A stretch of DNA of 64,000 bases, taken from the NCBI RefSeq assembly GCF_025860405.1, contig NZ_CP063785.1, positions 5,891,390-5,955,389 on the forward strand, read 5' to 3'. Below the pieces are notes generated by a model that was not told where the DNA came from, made no database searches, and was given only the letters and a program-made list of their open reading frames with translations. This stretch comes from Tolypothrix sp. PCC 7712 (GTDB lineage: Bacteria; Cyanobacteriota; Cyanobacteriia; Cyanobacteriales; Nostocaceae). The translations under genes and the position numbers were made by a program. Shown one piece after another: positions 8,279-16,815 of the stretch (positions within the stretch are counted from its first letter, which is position 1; each line of letters begins with the position of its first letter).

Positions 8279-11200
8279 TTATTCCTTATCTGATTCTGAA
8301 GATTTTTGATTTTTCTCTAAGTTTTCTTTGTCGTCTTCTAGGCGATATAGAAATTCACAAGTATCGCGAATTAAGTTGAGTTGACGGCCTGCTAAACGCG
8401 CGCGATCGCCTGCAAAAGATTTTTCAAATACTTCAACTACAAAATACTGTGCAAAATCTAAAATCGCTTGTCGTTCTTCCTCCCGTTTACTCATTACCCA
8501 GCGTCCCTCAGCAGTCGAAGAATGAACGCGATCCATGAGTTTAAAAACTTCGGCGGCTACAGCTGTAACTAATGTTTCACCCCGAAATACACTTAACTCA
8601 GCTTTAAGTATAGTTTCAGATGCAATATCAATCGGTTTTAATACAGCATTAGCTTTGGGATTATATCGCTTATTGGCTCTATAAAAGCGGCGATAAAGTT
8701 CCGTTAATTTCTTAGGATGATTGAGACTTGATTCTTCTCCCACAATTAATTCCTCTTTGGTGTAGTCAAATTTTGCATAAGGGTCAAAACAAGGATAAAA
8801 ATGATAGGCATAAAGCCGAATCTTTTCTACTCTGGCTGAGTCAACTCCCTGGTTACGTGCCCAACGATTAAGATAATAAAATACATACAAGGGACTAGTT
8901 TCTAAATCCTTCGCTAATTCGCTAAATCTTCCCCAGTTGGCATCATAACCAGATTTACCTTGTCGCGCATTCACATCTAAATGAATGGCGTAAGCAGCAG
9001 TCAAAACATTAAGGGGAGCAGGGTATTGAATACCGTTTTCTTGCCAACCTTCCAGAATGTAGTCTAAACGGAACCTATCTCTTTTTACCAAAGCGCGAAA
9101 AGCATGAGGCGCACTATCAAGAAACACGCTTTCTTCAAATTCAGCACCATCATTAAAAGGTGGAATTGGCGATTCTGAAACTACAGTTTTGACATCTAAA
9201 ATCATCGGGAAAGCAAACGCTAACCAGGTAGGCATAACCCAGGATTCCGTATCTGTACTGTCTCTTCCAGGGGGTAGCGCCATGAAATAAAATGTTAAAG
9301 GCTGGTCTTCAGGATAAGCAAGCTTAAATGTTCGGTCTTTTTCACTATCAAGATTTTCATCTATTAAGAAACTATCTACATTTTGATAATTTTCTTTATC
9401 TAGATGCGCTTGAAAATTTTTGGTGATAAAATGATTACGGATGCTAGTATCAAAGCGAGTTTGAGCTACACCACTATAAGCCTTTTGTAAAAACTTATTA
9501 GTTTCGGGGGTAAAGTAATAAGTTGGATAAAAGTACAGATAGCGATATTTACCATCTTCAAAACGTTTACCTACTGCTTGAGTTTGATTCATCAAAATTT
9601 GTCGCAGCATCATTTCCACACCTGCAATACTAGAAATATTGCGCTTCGCATTAGAACCGCCTAACATTTGCTTATTTGTATAAACTTGCGGTGTAAATAA
9701 AACTGCTGATTCCATCTGCTCGGTTACTGTGTAAGCAGAATGAGAAATTGAACAGATTAATTGTCTTCCCCTTCCTGGTTTTTTAGCAGCATTATAGTTA
9801 CCTAACTCATTGAGAAAGTTTTCAGTTTGCGTTTGAGTTGATTGTTGTTGACTTGTATTTGGCAACATCACCACTCTTGATACCCATTGTCTTAAATCAT
9901 CCCAGCCATCAGGTAGTTGATATTGAGCAAGAATGGGAGAAATTAAACCTGTCAAGTATTCAATAACTTGCTGGCAAACTTCCCTGACATCTTCCACGCC
10001 TGGATGTGCTTCTAAATATTTAGCGGCGAGATAATACCATTCATAAGGTACGCCACCAGTATTACCTTTTAACTTGTTTTCTTTCAGGCTTTCATTAATG
10101 CGCTGAATGTGGCGAATCTCAGGGAGATGTTGTGTTAAATTCCAGAATTCAGCAACTTTATGAGTTAAATCAAAAGCAGGTATTGCGGGTAATTTTTTAT
10201 CTTTTTTGCGAATTGCTTCAATCCGATTAACGGCTTCATCCCAAATCTTACGACTGACTAAATCGCCAAATTCTGCTATTTGGTCAATGCGGATATCATC
10301 GGTAAATTTAAAATCAAACTCAGCAGGTAAAACTCCTTGTTGTTGAAATTTGACTAAGTTATCACTGCGACTTTTAGCAACAGATGGCTTAGTAGAACTT
10401 AAAATACGTAATGTCGCATCTAAAGCTACTTTCATTAGTCCAGGAGAATCAAAAAATAAGTTGTAATATTCGGCATATTTCATGCCTTTTCCATCACGAC
10501 CAAATCCTGTTTGTCTGCGTTTTAATTGTCCTGCACAAAGAGATTTAATATTATTAACTACCAGATCTGGTAAATCTTTTGCAGATAGAGAAGGAGCGTT
10601 ACGCGCAGCGAGATAAATTACACCTGTTGGCAGATATAGTAAAGGTTCATAGTATATCTGCTCATCGGTATTGAGGCTAGTATAAGCTTGAATTACGGCA
10701 TTATTAACAACATTAGTTAAAACACCTCGGTTTTCTGCAATACGATGATAGGTAAATTTCAGTTGTCCATCGCTGAGATTATGAATAATTTCTTGCAATC
10801 TGGGATTTTCTGCATCTTGGGGATGTTTAATAATAGAAGCAAGAGAATCAGCTAAACAAGTTAAATCAGCAAGGCTGCGAAGAGTACGGTCTTTCAGAAC
10901 AGGATTTAAGCCAAATTCTGAAAAATTCCAGTTAGTATCCCAACGGCGTTGAGCATTGTAAGCCAAGCATAATAAATCGTCGAGATATTCTGTATAATCT
11001 TCTGGATTATCGGGATTGATAAACTGATCGAGTCCTAGTTGTTTGACTTTTTCATCAATAATTTGGCGGTGTTCTGCTAAAGCTAATTTGCGGCAATTTT
11101 CTGGTACATCGGGAAATTTTTCAAAGTCATGTAAAATAAACCCAGCAATCACTAAGCGCCGTTCTCGTTCTTTGACTACGCGCTTAATAGTTGTATCTAG

Positions 11201-11641
11201 CTTTTCTAAGCGTTTCTCAATTAAATTTGCCGGAAATAAACCATTAAGTAAATGTGTATTGAGTGATTGATCGGCTGCATTATCTCGTCTAACTTTATTT
11301 TTACCTGCTGCTTCTCGCTGTTGGTCTATTTCATCAAAGAATTTACCACCTTTAGCTGTCACACCAATTGCTATTTTTAGCAGATTAGGTAAAACATAAT
11401 CAGCAAAATCTGCCATAACTATATCATCAGGATTTTGCGCTGTAATCGCTTCTTGCAGTAGCTTGAGTGTGAGTAATTTTTGTTTAGTTATGATAGTGCG
11501 ATTGTCATCACTATCAAAACCAAAATCACCTGATAACCAATCTTCATCTGATGATTCGGAATTTGCAGTGTTTTCTATATCTAAAAGTGATAATTGCTGA
11601 TATTCATTTGAAGCTTTTGCAGCTTTACTTTTTTTAGCCAT
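8279..11641 (-). CDS. cas10d: Type I-D large subunit Cas10d with HD nuclease domain
   Basis: The 1120-residue protein defines subtype I-D. Its N-terminal third contains an HD phosphohydrolase motif (ILHDFEKF, about residues 169-176), the nuclease that in I-D is placed on Cas10d and not on Cas3. The middle holds a palm-like region without an obvious GGDD motif, and the C-terminus is helical and charged like a small-subunit region. ATG at 11641 is preceded by GTGAAGAG; GTG at 11650 is an alternative. It overlaps the hepT stop by 8 nt, so the toxin-antitoxin genes and cas10d are translationally linked. Confidence 0.95.
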   Translation of the reverse strand: MAKKSKAAKASNEYQQLSLLDIENTANSESSDEDWLSGDFGFDSDDNRTIITKQKLLTLKLLQEAITAQNPDDIVMADFADYVLPNLLKIAIGVTAKGGKFFDEIDQQREAAGKNKVRRDNAADQSLNTHLLNGLFPANLIEKRLEKLDTTIKRVVKERERRLVIAGFILHDFEKFPDVPENCRKLALAEHRQIIDEKVKQLGLDQFINPDNPEDYTEYLDDLLCLAYNAQRRWDTNWNFSEFGLNPVLKDRTLRSLADLTCLADSLASIIKHPQDAENPRLQEIIHNLSDGQLKFTYHRIAENRGVLTNVVNNAVIQAYTSLNTDEQIYYEPLLYLPTGVIYLAARNAPSLSAKDLPDLVVNNIKSLCAGQLKRRQTGFGRDGKGMKYAEYYNLFFDSPGLMKVALDATLRILSSTKPSVAKSRSDNLVKFQQQGVLPAEFDFKFTDDIRIDQIAEFGDLVSRKIWDEAVNRIEAIRKKDKKLPAIPAFDLTHKVAEFWNLTQHLPEIRHIQRINESLKENKLKGNTGGVPYEWYYLAAKYLEAHPGVEDVREVCQQVIEYLTGLISPILAQYQLPDGWDDLRQWVSRVVMLPNTSQQQSTQTQTENFLNELGNYNAAKKPGRGRQLICSISHSAYTVTEQMESAVLFTPQVYTNKQMLGGSNAKRNISSIAGVEMMLRQILMNQTQAVGKRFEDGKYRYLYFYPTYYFTPETNKFLQKAYSGVAQTRFDTSIRNHFITKNFQAHLDKENYQNVDSFLIDENLDSEKDRTFKLAYPEDQPLTFYFMALPPGRDSTDTESWVMPTWLAFAFPMILDVKTVVSESPIPPFNDGAEFEESVFLDSAPHAFRALVKRDRFRLDYILEGWQENGIQYPAPLNVLTAAYAIHLDVNARQGKSGYDANWGRFSELAKDLETSPLYVFYYLNRWARNQGVDSARVEKIRLYAYHFYPCFDPYAKFDYTKEELIVGEESSLNHPKKLTELYRRFYRANKRYNPKANAVLKPIDIASETILKAELSVFRGETLVTAVAAEVFKLMDRVHSSTAEGRWVMSKREEERQAILDFAQYFVVEVFEKSFAGDRARLAGRQLNLIRDTCEFLYRLEDDKENLEKNQKSSESDKE

Positions 11642-12077
11642 TCTCTTCACTCAAAGAAATTAAATATGAGTTGACTTGTCTGACATACAGTGGATATTGC
11701 TGTAAAGCGAAACTAATTGCCCTAAAAACTTGCTGCGGATCTATATCGTCATATTCATGAACTAGGCGATTTCTTAATCCAGATGATGGTGCCAATTGTT
11801 TTGCTAGTTCGGGAGTAATCACACCATAATTACCAAGCTCAATAAAAGCTTCAAAGTTAGTATTTGAATTTCCTGGATTTAGCTTTGACAAGATATGATC
11901 GTTAATATCTATCGCAGCTTGAGCCATTAATTGTAGCAGTCTTTCTGTAATTAATTGATTATCAATATTATTGAGATAATCATCCCAAGTAATTGCCTCG
12001 AATCTTTTCAGATTGTCAAGATAACGAGCAATGAATTCTAACCGAGTCGTAACAATTACAGTATCTATATTTTTCAT
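11634..12077 (-). CDS. hepT: HEPN-domain toxin HepT, RNase of a HEPN/MNT pair
   Basis: The 147-residue helical protein carries the HepT motif R-x4-H-x-Y as RNRLVHEY near residues 103-110. In this family Arg and His form the RNase site and the Tyr is AMPylated by the partner MntA to neutralise it. ATG at 12077 makes a 4-nt ATGA overlap with mntA; ATG at 12086 is an alternative. It lies directly upstream of cas10d and overlaps it. HEPN/MNT modules next to I-D loci have been described in the cyanobacterium Aphanizomenon, as I recall, so this association may be functional. Confidence 0.9.
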   Translation of the reverse strand: MKNIDTVIVTTRLEFIARYLDNLKRFEAITWDDYLNNIDNQLITERLLQLMAQAAIDINDHILSKLNPGNSNTNFEAFIELGNYGVITPELAKQLAPSSGLRNRLVHEYDDIDPQQVFRAISFALQQYPLYVRQVNSYLISLSEENG

Positions 12078-12526
12078 ACACCCCATCTTTGGAGAAACTG
12101 CTCAATGTTTTGTCGTTTAATATGTTCAATTTTTTTAAGCTCTGATTTGCTTAGTAATACTTTTTGTTTAAATTTTTCAAATTCTTCAGCTTCAGATTCA
12201 TACAAAACTTTGCCATCGCGAGCAACAAAATGTGCTATTAATTCAGAACAGTGATTAAGTTCTACAATGTCGATTTTGTCAGAATTGATTTTTAATACTT
12301 CGCCAATCAACATAGGTAATTCAAACAAACCTGAAATATTATTTTTTATGTAAGCTTCACGCTGTTCTTCATCACACAAAACTGCAAAATCCCAGTCACT
12401 TTTTGCGTTTGCATTACCAGTAGCTCTAGAACCAAATAGCACTAACATTTTTAAGTAAGGGATTTTTTCAGGAAGTTGTAAGGCAAGTTCTTGAAGTTCT
12501 GTAATTGTTGGAGTGTGGTTTTGCAT
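12074..12526 (-). CDS. mntA: MNT-domain antitoxin MntA, minimal nucleotidyltransferase
   Basis: The 150-residue protein has the polymerase-beta-like signature GS-x10-D-x-D, seen as GSRATG followed by SDWDFAV (residues about 32-48). Enzymes of this type transfer AMP units to the Tyr of HepT and so inactivate it. A good ribosome site (AGGAG, 9 nt) precedes the ATG at 12526. The stop overlaps the hepT start. The C-terminal Lys-rich helical tail probably contacts HepT. Confidence 0.9.
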   Translation of the reverse strand: MQNHTPTITELQELALQLPEKIPYLKMLVLFGSRATGNANAKSDWDFAVLCDEEQREAYIKNNISGLFELPMLIGEVLKINSDKIDIVELNHCSELIAHFVARDGKVLYESEAEEFEKFKQKVLLSKSELKKIEHIKRQNIEQFLQRWGV

Positions 12527-12584
12527 TTGATAATACTCCTATGTTGTGAATAATCGTCAACATTCATTTGCTCATTCTAAAACT

Positions 12585-13604
12585 TTATTCAAATCCTTCG
12601 AGTAATTTCGCAACTTGTTCAGGAGCCGGAAGCTGATTTTTTAATTCTTGAGGTAGTGTTGAAACTATTTGATATGTTCCTACACCAATTGGTTTATTAG
12701 ATTCCTTCAGTGCATATTCAACAATCGTTCTCTGCTTAGATTTGCAAAGAATAATTCCAATGGAAGGATTTTCATCAGCTAGCCTTACTTTGTCATCTAA
12801 AACAGCTAGATAAAACTGCATTTTACCGACATATTCAGGTAAAAATTTACCTATTTTCAGTTCTATTGCTACCAAACACTTTAAACTGCGGTGATATAAT
12901 AAGATATCTATAAAATATTCTTCATCATCAATTTCTAAGCGATATTGACTACCGATAAAAGCAAATATTCCACCCATTTCCTGTAAAAATGGTTCAACTC
13001 TTGTTAAAATTGCCTCCTCTAGCTGTCGTTCATTATGTTCATCTGCTAGTTCCAAAAATTCAAAAGTATATTCATCTTTAACTGCAAGTTTCAATTGATT
13101 GCGAATCTCTACTGAAACAGTCTGGTCAAAATTGGTTTGATTTAGCAGAGTTTTTTCATAAGTCTGATTCTCAATTTGGTGAATCAAAACATTCTTTGTC
13201 CAACCAAACTTACGAGTCATTTTGATATAAAATTCCCGTTCTTGGTTATCTTTACACCTTTCTAAAATGACTATATTGTGAGTCCATCCAATTTCTGCCA
13301 CCATTGGTGGCAGAAATTCTTGAGAGTGATAAGTTAGGTAAAAATCTCGCATTCGCCAAATGTTGCGAGTAGAAAAACCACTAATACCAGGAAACTCTGT
13401 CTGTAAATCTTTTGCTAACTGTTCCACTACAGATTTACCCCAACTATCTCCCTGTTGTCGAGTAACAATCATCTGCCTAATATCCCAGTACAGCGCAATG
13501 AGTTCTTTATTAACTGCCTTTAGTGCTTCATACTGGGCAGAACGTATGCGTTGTTTTACTTCCACTAGTAGATTTCTGTAATCATCTGGAATTGGTTTAC
13601 TCAT
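12585..13604 (-). CDS. DUF1016 / YhcG-type PDDEXK nuclease
   Basis: The 339-residue protein has an N-terminal DUF1016 helical domain (EALKAVNKELIALYWDIRQMI, then GFSTRNIWRMRDFY) and a C-terminal PDDEXK nuclease core: YFIDILLYHRSLKCLVAIELK, with the Asp and E-L-K acidic/basic set visible. The family is common in defence islands and near restriction systems. Here it lies between the DUF433 gene and the HEPN/MNT pair in the cas operon direction. Target unknown; defence role inferred from context. Confidence 0.85.
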   Translation of the reverse strand: MSKPIPDDYRNLLVEVKQRIRSAQYEALKAVNKELIALYWDIRQMIVTRQQGDSWGKSVVEQLAKDLQTEFPGISGFSTRNIWRMRDFYLTYHSQEFLPPMVAEIGWTHNIVILERCKDNQEREFYIKMTRKFGWTKNVLIHQIENQTYEKTLLNQTNFDQTVSVEIRNQLKLAVKDEYTFEFLELADEHNERQLEEAILTRVEPFLQEMGGIFAFIGSQYRLEIDDEEYFIDILLYHRSLKCLVAIELKIGKFLPEYVGKMQFYLAVLDDKVRLADENPSIGIILCKSKQRTIVEYALKESNKPIGVGTYQIVSTLPQELKNQLPAPEQVAKLLEGFE

Positions 13605-13636
13605 AGTAGTAAATGTTCAACTTATTGATCGCGAAC

Positions 13637-13840
13637 TCACTGACGTGCATATACTAAACAAGCTTGTATATCTTCTCGTTCTAACCAGGGATAAGCTTCT
13701 AGTAAGGTTTCGATAGTATCTCCTGCTGCAAGCATCCCTAAAATATGTTCAACTCCTAGACGGCGACCTCGAATAATAGGTTTACCGCCAAATATTTTGG
13801 GGTTGACTGTGATTCTTTCCAAAAGTTGTTGTTCGTTCAT
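13637..13840 (-). CDS. DUF433 VapB-like antitoxin, without its usual toxin
   Basis: The 67-residue protein matches DUF433: NPKIFGGKPIIRGRRLGVEHIL, then ERED-type C-terminal helix. Such proteins are usually the antitoxin of a DUF5615 PIN-like toxin encoded immediately downstream. Here DUF1016 follows after 32 bp and no PIN-like gene is present, so it is an orphan or a DNA-binding regulator. It is the first gene of the minus-strand cas/TA unit and could autoregulate it. Confidence 0.8.
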   Translation of the reverse strand: MNEQQLLERITVNPKIFGGKPIIRGRRLGVEHILGMLAAGDTIETLLEAYPWLEREDIQACLVYARQ

Positions 13841-14054
13841 GATTACCCTACAAAAGAGAGGGAAGGATTAATTAAGGTTTACTGCTTGAGGTTTGCTCTA
13901 TAGCTAAACTACTCATGCCAGCCGTCTGCTTATGTGCTTCTGGGAGCTGAGGTTGCCTATGCCTGAACTTAACGCCGCAAGTTTTTTATGAACTTCCCTC
14001 TTTTTTGAGCAAATTTTGAGTTATTTAAGCAAAACTAAAAAAATTAGATTTACT
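13841..14054. promoter_or_regulatory. Upstream region of the cas/TA operon, with a site matching the crRNA-like spacer
   Basis: This gap should hold the promoter that drives DUF433 and the genes after it. At 13955-13990 it contains a 36-nt stretch that agrees with 25 of 36 positions of the pseudo-spacer at 14465-14500, including CTGAACTTA and AAGTTTTTT. The three bases before it (13952-13954) are GTT, which fits the 5'-GTH PAM reported for I-D. A weak AACTT/AAGTT inverted repeat with a T-run overlaps the site and could be a terminator for the small gene upstream. Confidence 0.45.
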
Positions 14055-14258
14055 TTAGACTATTAGTAATCGGTATTTATGTTTTTGTCCGATTCCTGCC
14101 CAGTCTGTCTCAATCTTGTAACCCAGTGTACGAGCTTTTTTCACTGCATCTCCAAAACGATAACCAACTTTTACAGCTAGTTCATCACCTAGATGCCATG
14201 CACCATCTCGTAGAACTTCAATCAATAGTTCAACCTTTGTTTTTTTGTACCTTTTCAT
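14055..14258 (-). CDS. Small winged-helix-like protein
   Basis: The 67-residue basic protein reads KVELLIEVLRDGAWHLGDELAVKVGYRFGDAVKKARTLGYKIE, which looks like a winged-helix DNA-binding domain with little else. It lies between the crRNA-like unit and its proposed target, on the same strand as the cas operon. It might regulate the operon or be an anti-repressor. I know no named family and assign no function. Confidence 0.6.
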   Translation of the reverse strand: MKRYKKTKVELLIEVLRDGAWHLGDELAVKVGYRFGDAVKKARTLGYKIETDWAGIGQKHKYRLLIV

Positions 14259-14427
14259 TTGTCTACTGTCTCTGACGACTGTATGATCAGACGCTACCCA
14301 AAACGATAACTAGTGTAAAGTCATTAAGTGCAGAGTTATTTAACAAGTTAAATATGTCAGAACTAGATGGCTATTATTACCTCCTCGATTTTTGGTAATC
14401 TAATATTTAGACGGAGACCCACTATAG

Positions 14428-14537
14428 AACAGTGAGGTAATTAATCCCTATTAGGGATTGAAATAAATACGTCTGAACTTACTGGCGTAAGTTTTTTCTC
14501 CGTCACATTGACCACAATCCCTATGAGGGATAGAAAC
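14428..14537 (+). ncRNA. Degenerate repeat-spacer-repeat unit (crRNA-like, CreR/CreA-type candidate)
   Basis: Two degenerate copies of the array repeat lie head to tail on the plus strand. Copy 1 (14428-14464) keeps TAATCCCTAT-AGGGATTGAAA with 2 mismatches over the last 23 nt. Copy 2 (14501-14537) keeps CAATCCCTATGAGGGATAGAAAC with one or two mismatches over the same part. The 5' halves are decayed. The interval 14465-14500 is 36 nt, a normal spacer length. A TATAGA box lies at 14423-14428. A hairpin AACTTAC-TGGC-GTAAGTT plus T-run fills the spacer, so a plain terminator is the alternative explanation. The unit ends 1 nt before the cas3' stop and runs antisense to it. Confidence 0.6.
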
Positions 14538-14538
14538 C

Positions 14539-16716
14539 TCATGCAATCCATATCTCATCTCCTTTGCCTTTAAAGGTGTACGCCAGCGTATCTAGCAGTA
14601 GTGCAGAGTGACCAAACGCGATCGCATACGGTGTGTTAGCATCATGAACGCTGTACTGGTCGCTAATAGGGTAAATTTGAAAATGCATTGGTAGTCTTAG
14701 CCGCATTCGCACTTCTGCAACTGGACGGCGAAGCACATAACATACCAAACCCTGTGTTTTTAAGCGTTTGTTTATCTCCCTAATCCATTGGTTTTCTGGT
14801 TGCCAAACTTCTATACCTGTTAAAACTTGGACTTTCCAAGCGTCTGTTATTGGCTGTAAGTCGCCGGGGTAAGTAAATTTCCAGTTCAACCTTTCCTCAC
14901 GGTAAGAACGCAGCTTGATAAATGCTAGACAGTGAGCAAATCTACCTTTAGCAATAGGTTGTCCGGTGCGTTGTGCGGTTTCTTTCAGTGTCCGTGTAAA
15001 TCCTGCCTCAGTCCACATTTCAATGTCTAAGTTGCTCAAAATTCCGGGTAAGTCGTAGGTTTTAAACCTATCTACTTCGTTGGCTTCGGTTAAGTCATAC
15101 AAACCACATTGCAAAGGACTAGAACCGCGAAAACTAGCAGCATCTTCAGCTATAGGATTTCCTGATTTTCCAGAGATTTCTTGCCATTCTTTAGCCCATC
15201 CTTTAATCCGTCCCGCCATAGATTTCAAACTGGTATTAAATACTTGCTCGCTGACTGTTTGAAATTTATCTCGGCTTTGGGCATACTGTTGTTGAATAGT
15301 GCGATCGCTTAATTGATACCATAACCAAAAAGACTGTACAGCACCCCAACGGCGATAATATCCCTGAAAATCATTAATTTGGCGATATTGCTCTTTAATA
15401 GTGTTTTGTAAAAACGGGCGATCGCAAATACAATTAACTGTTAAAGGTGGAGATTCTACCTGAAATAAACGCTCGACTAAAAAGTTAGGTACTAGCGCAT
15501 AAGCTGTGAAATTTGCAAACTGAATTGTCTGCCCTTCTTTGTCATAGCCATCATGTCTGCCTAATCTACCTAAACGTTGAATAAAGTTACCTGCATCGGA
15601 TGATTCAAAAATTAGAAAGTTAATTTTAAAATCAACGCCTACATCAATTGTACTTGTACCAATAACTAAGTCAGCAGCAAGACTTTGTTCTTTTACTGCT
15701 TTTCCAGAAAGTCCGGTATTTTCTCCTACTTTTAAACCATAAGGCTGTAAAATTTCTTGAAAAAATGGAGTTAGCCGCTTGACGGATGCAATGGAATTGA
15801 GAATAATTGCTCCTTTACTACCTGGATATTGCTGAAATTGATTGACAATTAAATCAGCATTTTCTTTTAACCAAGTTTCTGAAGATTTAAAAGCTGGTTC
15901 TAAGGGGATAAAATTTAAAGCGATTGGTCGTGCTACTTGCCGCCATCCCTGAGATTTTAATTGCTGTTCTTGTGCTTCAGTATCAGGGAATTGATATTTA
16001 TTTTGTTCGTGAGGATTGATTTCTCGACAGCGAAAACCTGCTATTTCTAGTTTAGCGATTAAATTTTTATCTGGTGTGGCTGAAAGAAACAAGAATTTTT
16101 TACGGCGGTTTGTGCAGCGAATTAATAACATCGTATTAATAATGCTGGCAATCTGGGGAGCAGCAAATACATGAAATTCATCTACAATAAATAAGTCAAA
16201 ATCTTTATCGATTCTGCCCCATAATTTATCTGGACTATCGCCACGAATAATATAAGCACCGCGATGTAAATAATGGAAAATATCAGGGTTAGTTAATAAT
16301 GCTTCTCTTTGGCTGGTGAGAGTTGCGATCGCAGCACTTTTCTTTAAGCCTTCATTTTCGGCATATATTTCTAAATCAGCGCCACTGAGTCGCACTACAC
16401 GGGGTTGATTTACAGGTTGAAATGCTGCAATATATCCTTGAATTTGTATTTCTTGATCGCGCGCTAGTTCATTAGTTGGGTAAAGTCCAATAGCGGAAGA
16501 TTCACCCTGAAGCACTTCTAAATATGCAGCCAAGCTTTTACCATCGCCTGTCATGGCGGTGTTGAAGATTACATCAATATTTGGATCGCGTAAGGCTTCT
16601 AAAGTGGCTGCTTGATGCCAAGATAATGACCAATCTTGGGGTAATTGTACACCTTTGGGCGTGGGGACTGTTTGCGAATAAACAGATTTGAGATTAATTT
16701 TGTAACTTTCGGACAT
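14539..16716 (-). CDS. cas3: Type I-D helicase Cas3'
   Basis: The 725-residue DExD/H helicase lacks an HD nuclease domain, as expected for I-D, where the nuclease is on Cas10d. Motifs visible: Walker A TAMTGDGKS, DEFH box (VDEFHVF), SATPD (motif III) and QRLGRLGR (motif VI). It unwinds target DNA recruited by Cascade. ATG at 16716 (MSESYKINLKSVYSQTV) is chosen; a TTG at 16782 would add 22 residues that do not look like the family. It is separated from the other cas genes by the accessory cassette and is divergent from the WYL regulator. Confidence 0.95.
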   Translation of the reverse strand: MSESYKINLKSVYSQTVPTPKGVQLPQDWSLSWHQAATLEALRDPNIDVIFNTAMTGDGKSLAAYLEVLQGESSAIGLYPTNELARDQEIQIQGYIAAFQPVNQPRVVRLSGADLEIYAENEGLKKSAAIATLTSQREALLTNPDIFHYLHRGAYIIRGDSPDKLWGRIDKDFDLFIVDEFHVFAAPQIASIINTMLLIRCTNRRKKFLFLSATPDKNLIAKLEIAGFRCREINPHEQNKYQFPDTEAQEQQLKSQGWRQVARPIALNFIPLEPAFKSSETWLKENADLIVNQFQQYPGSKGAIILNSIASVKRLTPFFQEILQPYGLKVGENTGLSGKAVKEQSLAADLVIGTSTIDVGVDFKINFLIFESSDAGNFIQRLGRLGRHDGYDKEGQTIQFANFTAYALVPNFLVERLFQVESPPLTVNCICDRPFLQNTIKEQYRQINDFQGYYRRWGAVQSFWLWYQLSDRTIQQQYAQSRDKFQTVSEQVFNTSLKSMAGRIKGWAKEWQEISGKSGNPIAEDAASFRGSSPLQCGLYDLTEANEVDRFKTYDLPGILSNLDIEMWTEAGFTRTLKETAQRTGQPIAKGRFAHCLAFIKLRSYREERLNWKFTYPGDLQPITDAWKVQVLTGIEVWQPENQWIREINKRLKTQGLVCYVLRRPVAEVRMRLRLPMHFQIYPISDQYSVHDANTPYAIAFGHSALLLDTLAYTFKGKGDEIWIA

Positions 16717-16815
16717 AAACTTAAATAGTGTCCGTAACAGGTTGTTAAAAACAATATTGGCACGCAAAATAGAAGTTGGCAAGAGACAATACGGACAAAA
16801 TATACGGACAAATTT
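16717..16815. promoter_or_regulatory. Divergent cas3'/WYL promoter with three TACGGACA boxes
   Basis: The 99-bp gap carries ATACGGACAAA twice in direct orientation (16789-16799 and 16802-16812, 13 nt apart) right before the regulator start, and an inverted copy TGTCCGTA at 16729-16736 just upstream of cas3'. Direct plus inverted copies in a divergent regulator gap are the usual layout of an autoregulatory operator. I found no further copy upstream of the large cas operon. Confidence 0.6.
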
